A stretch of DNA of 64,000 nt, taken from positions 1 to 64,000 of the forward strand of contig NZ_JAARZJ010000014.1 of the NCBI RefSeq assembly GCF_014229245.1, given 5' to 3'. Numbering within the stretch: the stretch's first letter is position 1; every line of letters begins with the position of its first letter. The stretch comes from Listeria farberi (GTDB lineage: Bacteria > Bacillota > Bacilli > Lactobacillales > Listeriaceae). A program made the position numbers and the translations under genes. This document shows, piece by piece, positions 9,970-18,858 of the stretch. Under the pieces are notes generated by a model that did not search any database, was not told where the DNA came from, and worked only from the letters and a program-made list of their open reading frames with translations.

Positions 9970-12004
9970 ATTTATACATACCTTCAATAACTGGTTTTAA
10001 CTTATCGATTACAAGTCCGCTACCGCCGCGACCTTTGACGTTTTCAATCATTCCTACCATGAGGTAATTTGGATTGTCGGCATCGAAGGCGTAAACAAAG
10101 CCATTTTCTAGACCATCTTCGCCTTGTTTTTCTTTTAGTTCGGCTGTACCGGTTTTGGCTGCGATACTATGACCTTGAATTTGTAGGGCGTGCGCTGTGC
10201 CGGCTGGGTCAGAAACAGTTTTGACTAAAGCCGCTTTGACTTGGTTAGCAGATGAGGCTTCGGTTGCTTGTGTTTCCTTGCCAGCTTTTTCTTTTGTATC
10301 TAGTTTTGGATAAGGCATTTTTCCGTCGTTAGCAATAGCCGAGTAAGCAATCGCTTGTTGAATTGGTGACATCAGTAATTCACCTTGTCCGTAAGACGTA
10401 TCAGCTAGTAGGATTTCTGAATTCAACCCGTCATTCGAAATTTGTGCTGGTTTCATCGTGAAAGGTAAGTTATATTCCTTATCAAAATCAAATTTTTTCA
10501 AGCCAGCAGTTAGTTTATCTTTGCCAATTTCTAAACCTTCTTGGGCGAAATAAATGTTATCAGAATGCACAAGTGCGTCCGTCATATTTACTTTTGGAAC
10601 ATCATGGACACGAGTAACAAAGTATTTGCCCCATGAAGCATCTTTTTGCCATTTTAATCCAGAAATTTCACGGACTTTATCAGGTTTTGTAATTCCAGTA
10701 TCCAGTCCAATCGTTGCGGTAATCGTTTTAAAAGTAGAGCCAGGTGCGTAACGATTCGCGTACCTTGCTAAGAAAGGTAGGCGTTCATCGTCATTGTATT
10801 TTGCGTAATCTTCGGAAGTGATTCCTAATACCATCTGATTTGCATCATAAGAAGGTGTGCTCACTAATGCTAATAGTTCGCCGTTTGTTGGATTAATCAT
10901 TGTTACAGCGCCAGTTTCAGAGCCAAGGCTATCAAAAGCTTTCTTCTGAACATCAGCATCAATAGTTAGTTTAATTTCTTCGCCGTCTTTTTTATCGATT
11001 TTTTGTAAAGTGTCTTCTTGTTTGGTTTGATCATTGATGATTTTGATTGCGCCGCCGTTTTTACCGCGCAATTGTTTGTCATAGTAACGTTCTAAGCCAC
11101 TTTTTCCAATGACATCGCCAACGCTGAGTTTTGGATTTTTCTCAATATCTTCAGCACTAACTTCACCGACGTAGCCAATTAAATGCGATGTTGCTTCATT
11201 TAATGGATACGTCCGCATTTCTTTTTGAGCGTAAGTAAGACCTGTTGCTTCTGGAAGTTTATCTTTATTTAAAGTAACTAGTGGCACAAAACTATCTGCT
11301 TGTACCCATTTTTGGTCGAGTTGCTTGTTAATATAATCTGTAGAAATATCTAGTTTTTTGCTAATATCAGTAATGTTTTTAACTTTTTCATCGCCTTCAC
11401 CAAGTTTGGAAGGAACAACACCAGCTTCAGCAAATTGCCCTGTTGTTGCTAGTGGTTTGCCATTTCTGTCAACGATTTGACCACGTTCTGCATCATCTTC
11501 TGTCATTCGAACCTTATCAGTTTTCACCATCCCTGGGAAAATTAGTGCCGGTTTCCAGTCGATTTTCCAGTCATCATCTTGCTTGGAAATAGTGGTTTTG
11601 TATTTTTGTGTAGCGAGTTTTCCGAGGCTTGTTCGCATTTCTAGTTCATATGTTAAGTTGAATTTGTTTTCTTTGTCATCATAGACTGACTTTAAATTTT
11701 TGACTTTAATATCTTTCGCACCAATTCCGTCGTAAACGGCTTGATACTTGTCTTCCATTTCTTTCTTTGTAAATTCTACTTTTTTCAAGGATTCACTTGA
11801 GACGCTACTCCCCAACTTGTCGTACTTTTCTTTAGCGATATTTGATGTAAAAGTTTCTGCGGCTGCTAAAGCGCTTTTTTCATCTTTATGCTGATTTTGG
11901 ATGAAAAAATAAATGGCAATACCTGCGAGGACGACAACAGCAACAATACTTCCAATGATAATTGCTTTCTTGTTGTTACCTTTTTTCCCATTTAAATTGG
12001 CCAT
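9968..12004 (-). CDS. pbpC: Class B penicillin-binding protein (MecA/PbpC-like transpeptidase)
   Basis: A 678-residue DD-transpeptidase that cross-links peptidoglycan at the outer face of the membrane. In order: cytoplasmic KKGNNKK, one transmembrane anchor (about 13-33), a MecA-type N-terminal domain (about 40-150), a dimerisation domain starting at RGQIVDRNGKPLA, and the transpeptidase. Catalytic motifs are SxxK in PGSTFKT (near residue 420), SDN in HSDNIYF (near 480) and KTGTAE (near 615). A minus-strand extended -10 (TGGTATAAT) lies about 35-40 nt upstream. It matches the Listeria class B PBP of the PBP2a-like branch linked to intrinsic cephalosporin tolerance; the symbol follows the B. 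subtilis homologue. Confidence 0.9.
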   Translation of the reverse strand: MANLNGKKGNNKKAIIIGSIVAVVVLAGIAIYFFIQNQHKDEKSALAAAETFTSNIAKEKYDKLGSSVSSESLKKVEFTKKEMEDKYQAVYDGIGAKDIKVKNLKSVYDDKENKFNLTYELEMRTSLGKLATQKYKTTISKQDDDWKIDWKPALIFPGMVKTDKVRMTEDDAERGQIVDRNGKPLATTGQFAEAGVVPSKLGEGDEKVKNITDISKKLDISTDYINKQLDQKWVQADSFVPLVTLNKDKLPEATGLTYAQKEMRTYPLNEATSHLIGYVGEVSAEDIEKNPKLSVGDVIGKSGLERYYDKQLRGKNGGAIKIINDQTKQEDTLQKIDKKDGEEIKLTIDADVQKKAFDSLGSETGAVTMINPTNGELLALVSTPSYDANQMVLGITSEDYAKYNDDERLPFLARYANRYAPGSTFKTITATIGLDTGITKPDKVREISGLKWQKDASWGKYFVTRVHDVPKVNMTDALVHSDNIYFAQEGLEIGKDKLTAGLKKFDFDKEYNLPFTMKPAQISNDGLNSEILLADTSYGQGELLMSPIQQAIAYSAIANDGKMPYPKLDTKEKAGKETQATEASSANQVKAALVKTVSDPAGTAHALQIQGHSIAAKTGTAELKEKQGEDGLENGFVYAFDADNPNYLMVGMIENVKGRGGSGLVIDKLKPVIEGMYK

Positions 12005-12174
12005 AATACACCCCTTAATTCATGTTTTATTCAACTAATTATACCAAACACTTCAGAAAAAGTTGAAAAAATTAAAGAAAACTTTAGATTTGACTGACAT
12101 ATTTTTTTCTAATTCATGTCATACTTTGTTCTTATTTGCTTGGTAAAGTAGTGGTAACGAAAGGATGATGTTGG

Positions 12175-12477
12175 ATGGAAGAGATGGAACAGCCAGAAAA
12201 GAAGGTCATTATTCGTGGGAATGGTATCCACAATAAATGGAAGTGGAGCACGATTATTGTCAGTATTCTTTCTGTCATAATTATTAGTGTTTTAAGTTAT
12301 CAGCTGTATTCAGTTAGTCAAAATACCCCGGAAAATAGTAATGGAACGATGCAAGGTCCTGGAGGAAGTGGTACCCCAAGTGGAACGCCCCCGTCTGGTG
12401 AACCTGGACAGGTGCCTTCAGATGATAGCTCGGACTCTGGAACTAGTGATAGTACTAATAGCGATAGCACTTTATAG
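12175..12477 (+). CDS. Small single-pass membrane protein with Gly/Pro/Ser/Asp-rich tail
   Basis: A 100-residue protein of unknown function. A basic cytoplasmic N terminus (KKVIIRGNGIHNKWKW) precedes one transmembrane helix (about residues 26-46). A low-complexity extracellular tail rich in G, P, S, T and D follows, ending in DSSDSGTSDSTNSDSTL. The tail looks like a flexible wall-spanning linker with nothing at its end. It lies between a PBP and an LCP enzyme, so an envelope role is plausible but not shown. The ATG at 12184 is an alternative start. AAAGGATGATG precedes the gene. Confidence 0.7.
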   Translation: MEEMEQPEKKVIIRGNGIHNKWKWSTIIVSILSVIIISVLSYQLYSVSQNTPENSNGTMQGPGGSGTPSGTPPSGEPGQVPSDDSSDSGTSDSTNSDSTL

Positions 12478-12487
12478 AATGCACCCC

Positions 12488-12522
12488 AAGCCCTCTAAAA
12501 CATTGTGTTTAGAGGGCTTATT
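12488..12522 (+). terminator. Rho-independent terminator
   Basis: AAGCCCTCTAAA / TTTAGAGGGCTT perfect 12-bp stem followed by a weak T-rich tract. Confidence 0.8.
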
Positions 12523-12615
12523 CTAATCTTTAGAAAATCTTATGCAAATATCGCTCTCTTTTTTTGTCATTTTATTGTAATATGGAGGTAAGTTACAATA
12601 AATGAGGTGTGAAAA

Positions 12616-13545
12616 ATGGCAAGACATGCACAAAAAAGAAAGGCACGTAAAGGTAGAATTTTTGGTACAATTCTTGTAGCCCTATTAATTTTAGTTGGTG
12701 TAGTTGCAGTTATAGGTTATTTTCAATATCAATCGAGCTTAAATGAAGCACAGAATGATAGTAAATTAAAAGAATACAAATTTAATGGAGTTAAAGCAGA
12801 TGGCGACGCGATTAATGTACTGCTTATTGGTAGTGACTCTCGCGGCGCAGACCAAGGGCGTTCTGACAGCTTGATGATTGCGCATTATAATACGAAAACA
12901 AATACGCCAAAATTAGTATCAATCATGCGTGATACGTATGTGGATATTCCAGGTCATGGCAAAAATAAAATCAATGCTGCTTATTCATACGGTGGTCCAG
13001 AACTAGTCCGCCAAACGATTAAAGAAAATTTTGGTGTAGATGTGCAGTATTATGTGGTAGCTAATTTCGAAGGTTTCCCTAAGATTGTTGATACGCTTGC
13101 ACCGGAAGGAATCAAAATCAACGCAGAGAAAGATATGTCGAAAAATATCGATGCAAACATTAAAAAAGGTGAGCAAGTAATGGACGGAAAAACACTTTTA
13201 CAATATGCTCGTTTCCGTAAAGATGCAGAAGGAGATTTCGGACGAATTCGCCGTCAACAGCAAGTGTTAGAAGCCTTGAAAGAACAAGCTATTGATGTTG
13301 GAGATGTTACTAAAATTCCAGATGTCATTGGAAAATTACAAGGTTATTCTTCTACCAATATCCCGACCGGCACATTAATGTCAATTGGCGCAGATTTTCT
13401 ACTAGGAAAAACAGAAACAATGGAAAAATTCGCTATCCCAGTTGAAGGGAAATGGCATAATGAGCGAATTGATGGTGCAGGAGCAGTTCTACGTTTAGAT
13501 GACGTAGCCGCAAATGCGAAAGCTTTACAAGATTTTCTGAAATAA
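12616..13545 (+). CDS. LytR-CpsA-Psr (LCP) family wall-polymer ligase
   Basis: A 309-residue membrane-anchored LCP enzyme. This family transfers undecaprenyl-linked teichoic-acid-type polymers to peptidoglycan. One N-terminal transmembrane helix (about 17-37) is followed by the LCP domain. Family signatures visible are NVLLIGSDSRGADQGRSDSL (metal- and phosphate-binding Asp/Arg), SIMRDTYVDIPGHGKNKINA, and GxQxxDGxxxLxYARFR with RIRRQQQVL. All conserved Arg and Asp positions appear present and the length is typical. It is monocistronic between terminators. Listeria has several LCP paralogues, so the exact substrate is not assignable here. Confidence 0.9.
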   Translation: MARHAQKRKARKGRIFGTILVALLILVGVVAVIGYFQYQSSLNEAQNDSKLKEYKFNGVKADGDAINVLLIGSDSRGADQGRSDSLMIAHYNTKTNTPKLVSIMRDTYVDIPGHGKNKINAAYSYGGPELVRQTIKENFGVDVQYYVVANFEGFPKIVDTLAPEGIKINAEKDMSKNIDANIKKGEQVMDGKTLLQYARFRKDAEGDFGRIRRQQQVLEALKEQAIDVGDVTKIPDVIGKLQGYSSTNIPTGTLMSIGADFLLGKTETMEKFAIPVEGKWHNERIDGAGAVLRLDDVAANAKALQDFLK

Positions 13546-13550
13546 AAATA

Positions 13551-13590
13551 AAAACACGGAAGTCCGCATTACTGGATTTCCGTGTTTTTT
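13551..13590. terminator. Bidirectional terminator
   Basis: AAAACACGGAAGTCC / GGATTTCCGTGTTTT stem between the convergent LCP gene and the DUF4240 gene. Confidence 0.85.
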
Positions 13591-13591
13591 A

Positions 13592-14155
13592 TTAGAATTT
13601 GTCGTTGTCCCACCATTTTGCAAAAGTGTTTGGGCATACTTTTTTAATAGAATCTTCGTCATCTTCATCCCACTTAAAATCAATGTTAGGCAGTGTTACT
13701 TCCTCAAAATTAATTTTACTTGACGCTTCAATTTCAGCATCGTCATAGTCTTTGCCGAATTTGTTCTCAAATACATCCATCACTAAATAAGCTACTTCTT
13801 CATTTTCTGGATATTCATCTTCTGTTAATAAATCGAATTCGTGACAAAGCGTATCTGCATTTTCCATCGCAGCCATAAAAACCGCTTTTCCTCTCGTTAG
13901 CAACCAATAGCGGAAATAGTCAAATCCGTCATCACTGCAACCTCCTAATACTACATAAGCTACCGCCCAGAGTGACTGATTATAAGACTTTTTATGGTAG
14001 TAATTCCACCAATAATTATAACCAAAAAGTTCCTCTTTACTCAATTTTTCTAGTAATTCTTCCAATTTGCTGCCTTTGTCAGAGTTGTCGATAATATTCC
14101 AAAATTGTTCTTGTGTTAATAAAGATGATACTTTCTTCAATCGTTTTTCCTCCAT
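13592..14155 (-). CDS. DUF4240 domain protein at the SSI-1 hotspot
   Basis: A 187-residue acidic cytosolic protein. LTQEQFWNIIDNS followed by a tryptophan-rich WWNYYHKKSYNQSLWAVAYVV segment and GGCSDDGFDYFRYWL match DUF4240, a family often found among immunity-like or SMI1-like accessory genes; function unknown. The ribosome site GGAGG precedes the ATG. It lies alone, directly after the LCP gene, where many Listeria strains carry stress survival islet 1 (a regulator, penicillin V amidase, glutamate decarboxylase and antiporter). I recall that serotype 4b strains have a single ORF at this spot, which would fit. Confidence 0.75.
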   Translation of the reverse strand: MEEKRLKKVSSLLTQEQFWNIIDNSDKGSKLEELLEKLSKEELFGYNYWWNYYHKKSYNQSLWAVAYVVLGGCSDDGFDYFRYWLLTRGKAVFMAAMENADTLCHEFDLLTEDEYPENEEVAYLVMDVFENKFGKDYDDAEIEASSKINFEEVTLPNIDFKWDEDDEDSIKKVCPNTFAKWWDNDKF

Positions 14156-14373
14156 TTGAAAGATAGATTTATTATGAGTTTAGTGTAACAAATTAAAAAA
14201 TACTGGTAAAGCAAAAATAAAATAATATATGTGCAAACAGTAAATATAGATGATTTCAAACAGAAAGTTGCCTCAGAATAATGACGAAGAAGCGACAGAC
14301 TTATTTTAAACTTCTTTTTTCGCTTCACATAGATTATAATGAATACATATTTTAAAAAGGGGTGAGACGCTTC

Positions 14374-15099
14374 ATGAAGGACAAAACAAAGAAAAGAAAA
14401 TGGAACTGGGCACAGATTTTAGCTATTTTTGTATTAGTAACGCTCGTAGTTTCGATGGTTTATGCAACGGTTAATTTAATTACAGCACCATCTGGCAATG
14501 TTCCAGAAGGACAACAAACAAAGGGCGACTACTCACTTATGCTTATGCAGTGTGTACTTGGAGTGGTAGTGCTATTCTTACCATCCATCATTAGTAAAAA
14601 AATGAAATTCGTCATTCCGAATGCGATGTATATTGTATTTATCGTATTCTTATATTGTGCCATTTATCTTGGCGAAGTACGTAGTTTCTATTATTTAATT
14701 CCTAATTGGGATACGATTTTACATACATTCAGTGGAGCAATGCTTGGGGGACTTGGGTTCTCTATTGTGAGCTTACTGAATAATGATGAACGGATTACCC
14801 TTTCGATGAGTCCGGTTTTTGTTGCATTATTTGCTTGTAGCTTTGCTGTATTCTTGGGTGTTTTCTGGGAATTTTATGAATTTGCAGCCGATAGCTTTGG
14901 AATGAACATGCAAAAAACGATGCTAGAAGATGGAACGATGCTTCAAGGTCATGCAGCAGTTGCTGATACAATGGGCGATCTGTTCGTTGACTTCCTCGGC
15001 GCTTTTGTGATATCTATCATCGGTTACTTCTCCATTCGCAAAAATAAAAAATGGATGAAGAACTTCGAATTTAAAAAAGTAGATGAAGAAGTAAAATAA
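14374..15099 (+). CDS. Multi-pass membrane protein (DUF2238/YjdF-like)
   Basis: About 241 residues with six predicted transmembrane segments. The stretch WDTILHTFSGAMLGGLGFS and the later GVFWEFYEFAAD carry conserved Asp, His, Trp and Glu in the membrane, as in DUF2238/YjdF-like proteins of unknown function. Start 14374 is preferred: AAGGGGTGAG sits 8-9 nt upstream, whereas the in-frame GTG at 14362 overlaps that site. A TATAAT (14334-14339 region) lies before it, and GAAGCGA / TCGCTTC arms flank that area, perhaps an operator. Confidence 0.7.
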   Translation: MKDKTKKRKWNWAQILAIFVLVTLVVSMVYATVNLITAPSGNVPEGQQTKGDYSLMLMQCVLGVVVLFLPSIISKKMKFVIPNAMYIVFIVFLYCAIYLGEVRSFYYLIPNWDTILHTFSGAMLGGLGFSIVSLLNNDERITLSMSPVFVALFACSFAVFLGVFWEFYEFAADSFGMNMQKTMLEDGTMLQGHAAVADTMGDLFVDFLGAFVISIIGYFSIRKNKKWMKNFEFKKVDEEVK

Positions 15100-15100
15100 A

Positions 15101-15141
15101 AAAATGCCAACAAAGTGAGAAATCATTTTGTTGGCATTTTT
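15101..15141. terminator. Bidirectional terminator
   Basis: AAAATGCCAACAAA / TTTTGTTGGCATTTT stem; it overlaps the stop codon of the convergent DUF1275 gene. Confidence 0.85.
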
Positions 15142-15805
15142 AGATAATCTTGCTTTCTCTATCAATAAACATCATCATAAAGGCGATAAACTGTAAAAAT
15201 GCACAAACGAGAATGGCATATTGAGCAAATAGCTGGATAAAGAAATTCCCCACTACGGCACCAATAATAAAACTAAGAATAACCGAAAAATACAAGAAAC
15301 TATTGTGAAGATATTGTTTTTCCTTGTACTCGAAATAATCACATAAGTTTTGCGTAGCACTTCGCAAATTCCCTATGCACATCGTCGTCGCAACCCCTCT
15401 ACCATGCATTTTTCGGAAACTTTCTACCTGAATACCACATACAAAAGAGATGAGTGAATTGGCAATCAAATTATGAGCAAGTGGAATAAATGCGACACCA
15501 ATCAAAATTACCGCTTCTATCAAAACAGAAAGCTGACGCCAGTGAAGACGCCTAATATCGCGCCGATGAATCACTTCAGATAATGCGATTCCGACCGTAA
15601 AAGAGACAATCGGCCAAAAATATTGAAAAGCGATAGTCCAGTTCCCCTCTGAAATATTAATTCCAAATAAAAGTATATTCCCAGTCTGCGCATTAGCAAA
15701 TACCTGGCCTCTTTCAATGTAAGAGTAAGCATCCATAAATCCGCCAGCCAGTGCAAGTAAAAGCCCCAGCCTGATTGATTCTGAAATTTGTCTAGATCTT
15801 GCCAT
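15140..15805 (-). CDS. YoaK/DUF1275 family membrane protein
   Basis: A 221-residue integral membrane protein with about six helices. The family hallmark is near the N terminus: GGFMDAYSYIERGQVFANAQTGNILLF (GG.xDaxsyl...xfaxxqTGNxx), followed by a second half with QVESFRKMHG and TTMCIGNLRS. DUF1275 proteins are of unknown function, possibly small-solute transporters. The next gene upstream on the strand (start at 16587) ends only 20 nt before this start, so the two probably form an operon. Confidence 0.85.
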   Translation of the reverse strand: MARSRQISESIRLGLLLALAGGFMDAYSYIERGQVFANAQTGNILLFGINISEGNWTIAFQYFWPIVSFTVGIALSEVIHRRDIRRLHWRQLSVLIEAVILIGVAFIPLAHNLIANSLISFVCGIQVESFRKMHGRGVATTMCIGNLRSATQNLCDYFEYKEKQYLHNSFLYFSVILSFIIGAVVGNFFIQLFAQYAILVCAFLQFIAFMMMFIDRESKII

Positions 15806-15825
15806 GATTTTTCATCCTTTTTGTC

Positions 15826-16587
15826 TTATTTATTAACCATTTGTTCGCGAAGAGCGTCAATTAGCTCATTAACTTGCTCAATATTTTGCAGCATTTTTTT
15901 CTCAAAATGGTGAATTGGAAGAAATACGCCAAGTTCATCTGCATTTTCTGATGTTTCTTGTCCATAGAAAATTCGGCTGGATGGAATGATTTCCTGTATA
16001 TGCAAGAAAGTTTTCCAAATAAACGCATAGACTTCGGATTCAGTCATTTCTAGTTTTAAAGTATTTGGAAGGGAATAAAGCACTAGTATCCCTCTTTTTT
16101 TATTGATTCGTTTGGTGGAAATCGAAAAATCTGGCTCGTAGGAATGAACGATATCATCATCGTCTACTAAGAAAATCGTTGTTTCAAAGTGATGCAAATC
16201 CGATTGATAAATTTCTTGAAATTTTTCCTGTTCGCGGTTAGAAATATCGTCCTTTTTGGCTATAAAATTACCTTCTTTATCTGTTAAAAAGAACGGGTTA
16301 TCCACTGTTAATTTTTTGGGAATAAGAAAAGCTTGTCTGAGAAGTTCGAATAGTGTTTTTCCGCATACACCTAACAACAAGGCGCTTACATCACTTTGCC
16401 TATAAGCCGACAAAATAATTTTGGCAAAAAGGGTATCATCTTTTTCAAAACCACGCGTCTCTTGATAGCTCTCTAAATTATCAAGAAATACATCTTTGAA
16501 ACGTCTGCAAGCTGTTGGATTAGCCAATATCCGTTCGAAAAGGGGAGTGACATTTTGTTCTTTTGGGAAAATAGTTGTCATTTTCAA
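15826..16587 (-). CDS. DUF4317-like hypothetical cytosolic protein
   Basis: A 253-residue acidic soluble protein with no signal peptide or membrane helix. I recognise no catalytic motif. Features are an N-terminal helical region (residues about 1-100) and a beta-rich middle (FETTIFLVDDDDIVHSYEPDF). The last 60 residues are predicted helical and contain LGVFLPIHHFEKKMLQNIEQV. The overall look is close to DUF4317, but I cannot confirm that. GGAG precedes the ATG. It probably shares a transcript with the DUF1275 gene. Confidence 0.6.
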   Translation of the reverse strand: MKMTTIFPKEQNVTPLFERILANPTACRRFKDVFLDNLESYQETRGFEKDDTLFAKIILSAYRQSDVSALLLGVCGKTLFELLRQAFLIPKKLTVDNPFFLTDKEGNFIAKKDDISNREQEKFQEIYQSDLHHFETTIFLVDDDDIVHSYEPDFSISTKRINKKRGILVLYSLPNTLKLEMTESEVYAFIWKTFLHIQEIIPSSRIFYGQETSENADELGVFLPIHHFEKKMLQNIEQVNELIDALREQMVNK

Positions 16588-16656
16588 GTCTCCTTTATTT
16601 TATTCATGTTAATATTATCGCATATTTATGGTGAAAAAATAAAAATATTACATAAG

Positions 16657-16692
16657 AAAAAGCGCCATGAATCGTTCTGTAGGCGCTTTTTT
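16657..16692 (-). terminator. Terminator of the MoxR/DUF58/transglutaminase operon
   Basis: AAAAAGCGCC / GGCGCTTTTT stem with T-runs on both sides, just beyond the transglutaminase stop codon at 16699. Confidence 0.8.
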
Positions 16693-16698
16693 CTCTGT

Positions 16699-18858
16699 TT
16701 ATTTAGTTAAATGAGCGATAATTTGTTGAACAAGCTGCGTTTCCTCCGCAGTTATCACTTTTTCCGTTAAGTTATTACTATAGAGTTGTGCTTCATACAT
16801 TTTCGTTAGTCGCGAGAATTCTGTCGTTGTCAAATCAGCATCTACTCTGGCACTAAAATGACGTAACGTTTCACTCGATTCGCGGATATAACTATAGGAA
16901 GCAAGAAGTTTCACGAGTCTATGATAGGTTTTGCCAAATTCCGGACTATTTCTCAGAGAACGAAGCAGTAAATAGCTACGGATTTTGCGCCTAAATATAA
17001 CAGCCAGTGCGAGCAATACCACAACTAGTCCAGCAGGAATCCACCAAACCCAAGAAGGGATTTCGAAATTAGAGGTCGCTTTTTCTGTTTTAGTTTCTTC
17101 TTTTTTCGGAGTTTCCCCTGTGGAGCTGCTGCCGTTATCTTGTTCTGGTGTCTTATCAGGTGTGTTTGGTGTTTCCGGCGTACTCGTACTATCATTAGGC
17201 GTTTCGGGTTTATTAGCTGTTTCAGTTGTTGGTTCTTGGAAATTTTCGGGATTGGAGAATGTTGCTGTTGGCTCAAATGGAACCCATCCAGTTCCTGGGA
17301 AAAATACTTCCGGCCAAGAATGGGCATTGTTGTTTGTGATCGTGTAAGTCGTTTTAGCATCATTCTCTTTTTTCTCGCCCTCACCAGGTGTGTAGCCCTT
17401 GGCCCATCTAGCTGGAATTCCAAGCGAACGAAGCATAACTACCATGGAAGTAGAAAAATTATCGCAATAACCAATTTGTGTTTCAAATAAAAATTGATCG
17501 ACATAATCCGCTCCCATAGGCGTTTCTTTCGCATCCTCTGTACTATAAGTAAATGTGCCAGAAGTGCTTAAATAGCTTTCGATTGCTTTCGTTTTGTCAT
17601 AGATTGAATCGGCGTCTTTTGTTACTTTATTGGCTAGCTTTGTCACCCGATCTGGTAAGTCTTTTGGTGTTTGTGTATATTGGGAAACAAAAGCGTTAGA
17701 AAGTGTACTAAAGTCGGCGTTCTGCATTTTTTCAATGTTATAAACAGGTGTTTTTAATTGAACCGTGTAATTCTTGATTGTATCCACAGGTCCAACTCGC
17801 TCAATGGTTAAATTGGCACTGAATGAATCCACTGCACCATTAACCGCTTGCGTTCCATATGGATAAGGCATGTAATCACTAGAAGAAGCAAAACTAATTT
17901 CGGCTGTGTTTGTAGCACCAGTTGTTTGTTCTGTAAGTTGAATCGGGAAATTATCACCGGAAGAAAAAGATATGACATCCGCGGAATTTGCATTTGCCCA
18001 GCCGGTGCCAGTATAGACCGTTTTCGATTCTACGCGCCAATAGTGACCTTTTTCCGCTCGGGCCGTGAATACAGTAGCGTTATCCTTTTTGAGAGCACCA
18101 CCAAGCGTTGTATCATCTTCACTATAACCAACTGTGCGTGTTGTATTAATCCCAAGCGCATTTTTTATCGTTGGTATTGGATCAGGGAAAATTGGTGCTT
18201 TTTTCGGAAGCATTAACGAACTAAAAACAAATACGGCCAGTAATAAAATCACAAAAATATGATAAAACAAACCATTACGTTTCAAGGAGTCCGCACTAAT
18301 TCTATTTGGCGCTGCAATTCGACTTGCCAGTGCAAGATGAAGTAATAAAAATCCTTCTAATACAGTCCGGACGATGGCCCAATTACTGTTATAATCTGTA
18401 AAGGTATTAATAACCGCTAAATAGGCAACCGTTAAAACTAAAACACTCATAACCCGCTGTTTGCGCAGAATACTATAAGTAGTAATATAACTCAAAAGCC
18501 ATAAAGCAATTAAAAAAACAATTAAAATAAAGTCCATAGAAATATCGGACGAGCGAAACTGTACCATATCTCTAAAACCATTAAAGGTGATTTGGAAAAA
18601 AGAACTAAACCAATTGCCTGCCAGAATACCACCTTTAGCGTAGTAAATTCCAGAGACGAAAATAATCATCACGATATGAAGTGGAATCGTCCAATAATAT
18701 TTCAAACGGAGGAAAAAACTGCCGAGTGAAAGGGTTATAAATAAAATAATCCAGTTTGCTGTAGAGAGTTCTGTTAGTTCAGCGAATGGATAAACCCATT
18801 CAGAGATAAGTAAAACAGATAGAATAAATAGCATGACGAGCGTTAAATATCTTTTCAT
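16699..18858 (-). CDS. Transglutaminase-like membrane protein (DUF3488/TgpA type)
   Basis: 719 residues. An N-terminal block of about six transmembrane helices (residues 1-210, TgpA N-terminal type) precedes an extracytoplasmic papain-like transglutaminase domain. Catalytic residues are visible as Cys in QIGYCDNFSTSMVVML, His in NNNAHSWPEVF and Asp/Glu in WVPFEPTATF. A Pro/Thr/Glu-rich linker follows (about 545-600), then a further helix (about 605-625) and a cytosolic DUF4129-like tail. Its start overlaps the DUF58 stop as ATGA, indicating translational coupling. Such trios are thought to work in protein maturation or envelope homeostasis; the substrate is unknown. Confidence 0.85.
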   Translation of the reverse strand: MKRYLTLVMLFILSVLLISEWVYPFAELTELSTANWIILFITLSLGSFFLRLKYYWTIPLHIVMIIFVSGIYYAKGGILAGNWFSSFFQITFNGFRDMVQFRSSDISMDFILIVFLIALWLLSYITTYSILRKQRVMSVLVLTVAYLAVINTFTDYNSNWAIVRTVLEGFLLLHLALASRIAAPNRISADSLKRNGLFYHIFVILLLAVFVFSSLMLPKKAPIFPDPIPTIKNALGINTTRTVGYSEDDTTLGGALKKDNATVFTARAEKGHYWRVESKTVYTGTGWANANSADVISFSSGDNFPIQLTEQTTGATNTAEISFASSSDYMPYPYGTQAVNGAVDSFSANLTIERVGPVDTIKNYTVQLKTPVYNIEKMQNADFSTLSNAFVSQYTQTPKDLPDRVTKLANKVTKDADSIYDKTKAIESYLSTSGTFTYSTEDAKETPMGADYVDQFLFETQIGYCDNFSTSMVVMLRSLGIPARWAKGYTPGEGEKKENDAKTTYTITNNNAHSWPEVFFPGTGWVPFEPTATFSNPENFQEPTTETANKPETPNDSTSTPETPNTPDKTPEQDNGSSSTGETPKKEETKTEKATSNFEIPSWVWWIPAGLVVVLLALAVIFRRKIRSYLLLRSLRNSPEFGKTYHRLVKLLASYSYIRESSETLRHFSARVDADLTTTEFSRLTKMYEAQLYSNNLTEKVITAEETQLVQQIIAHLTK

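Noticed and set aside
16985-17490. Plus-strand open frames over the transglutaminase gene
   Set aside because: They are antisense to the Pro/Thr-rich linker coding region, with no ribosome sites.
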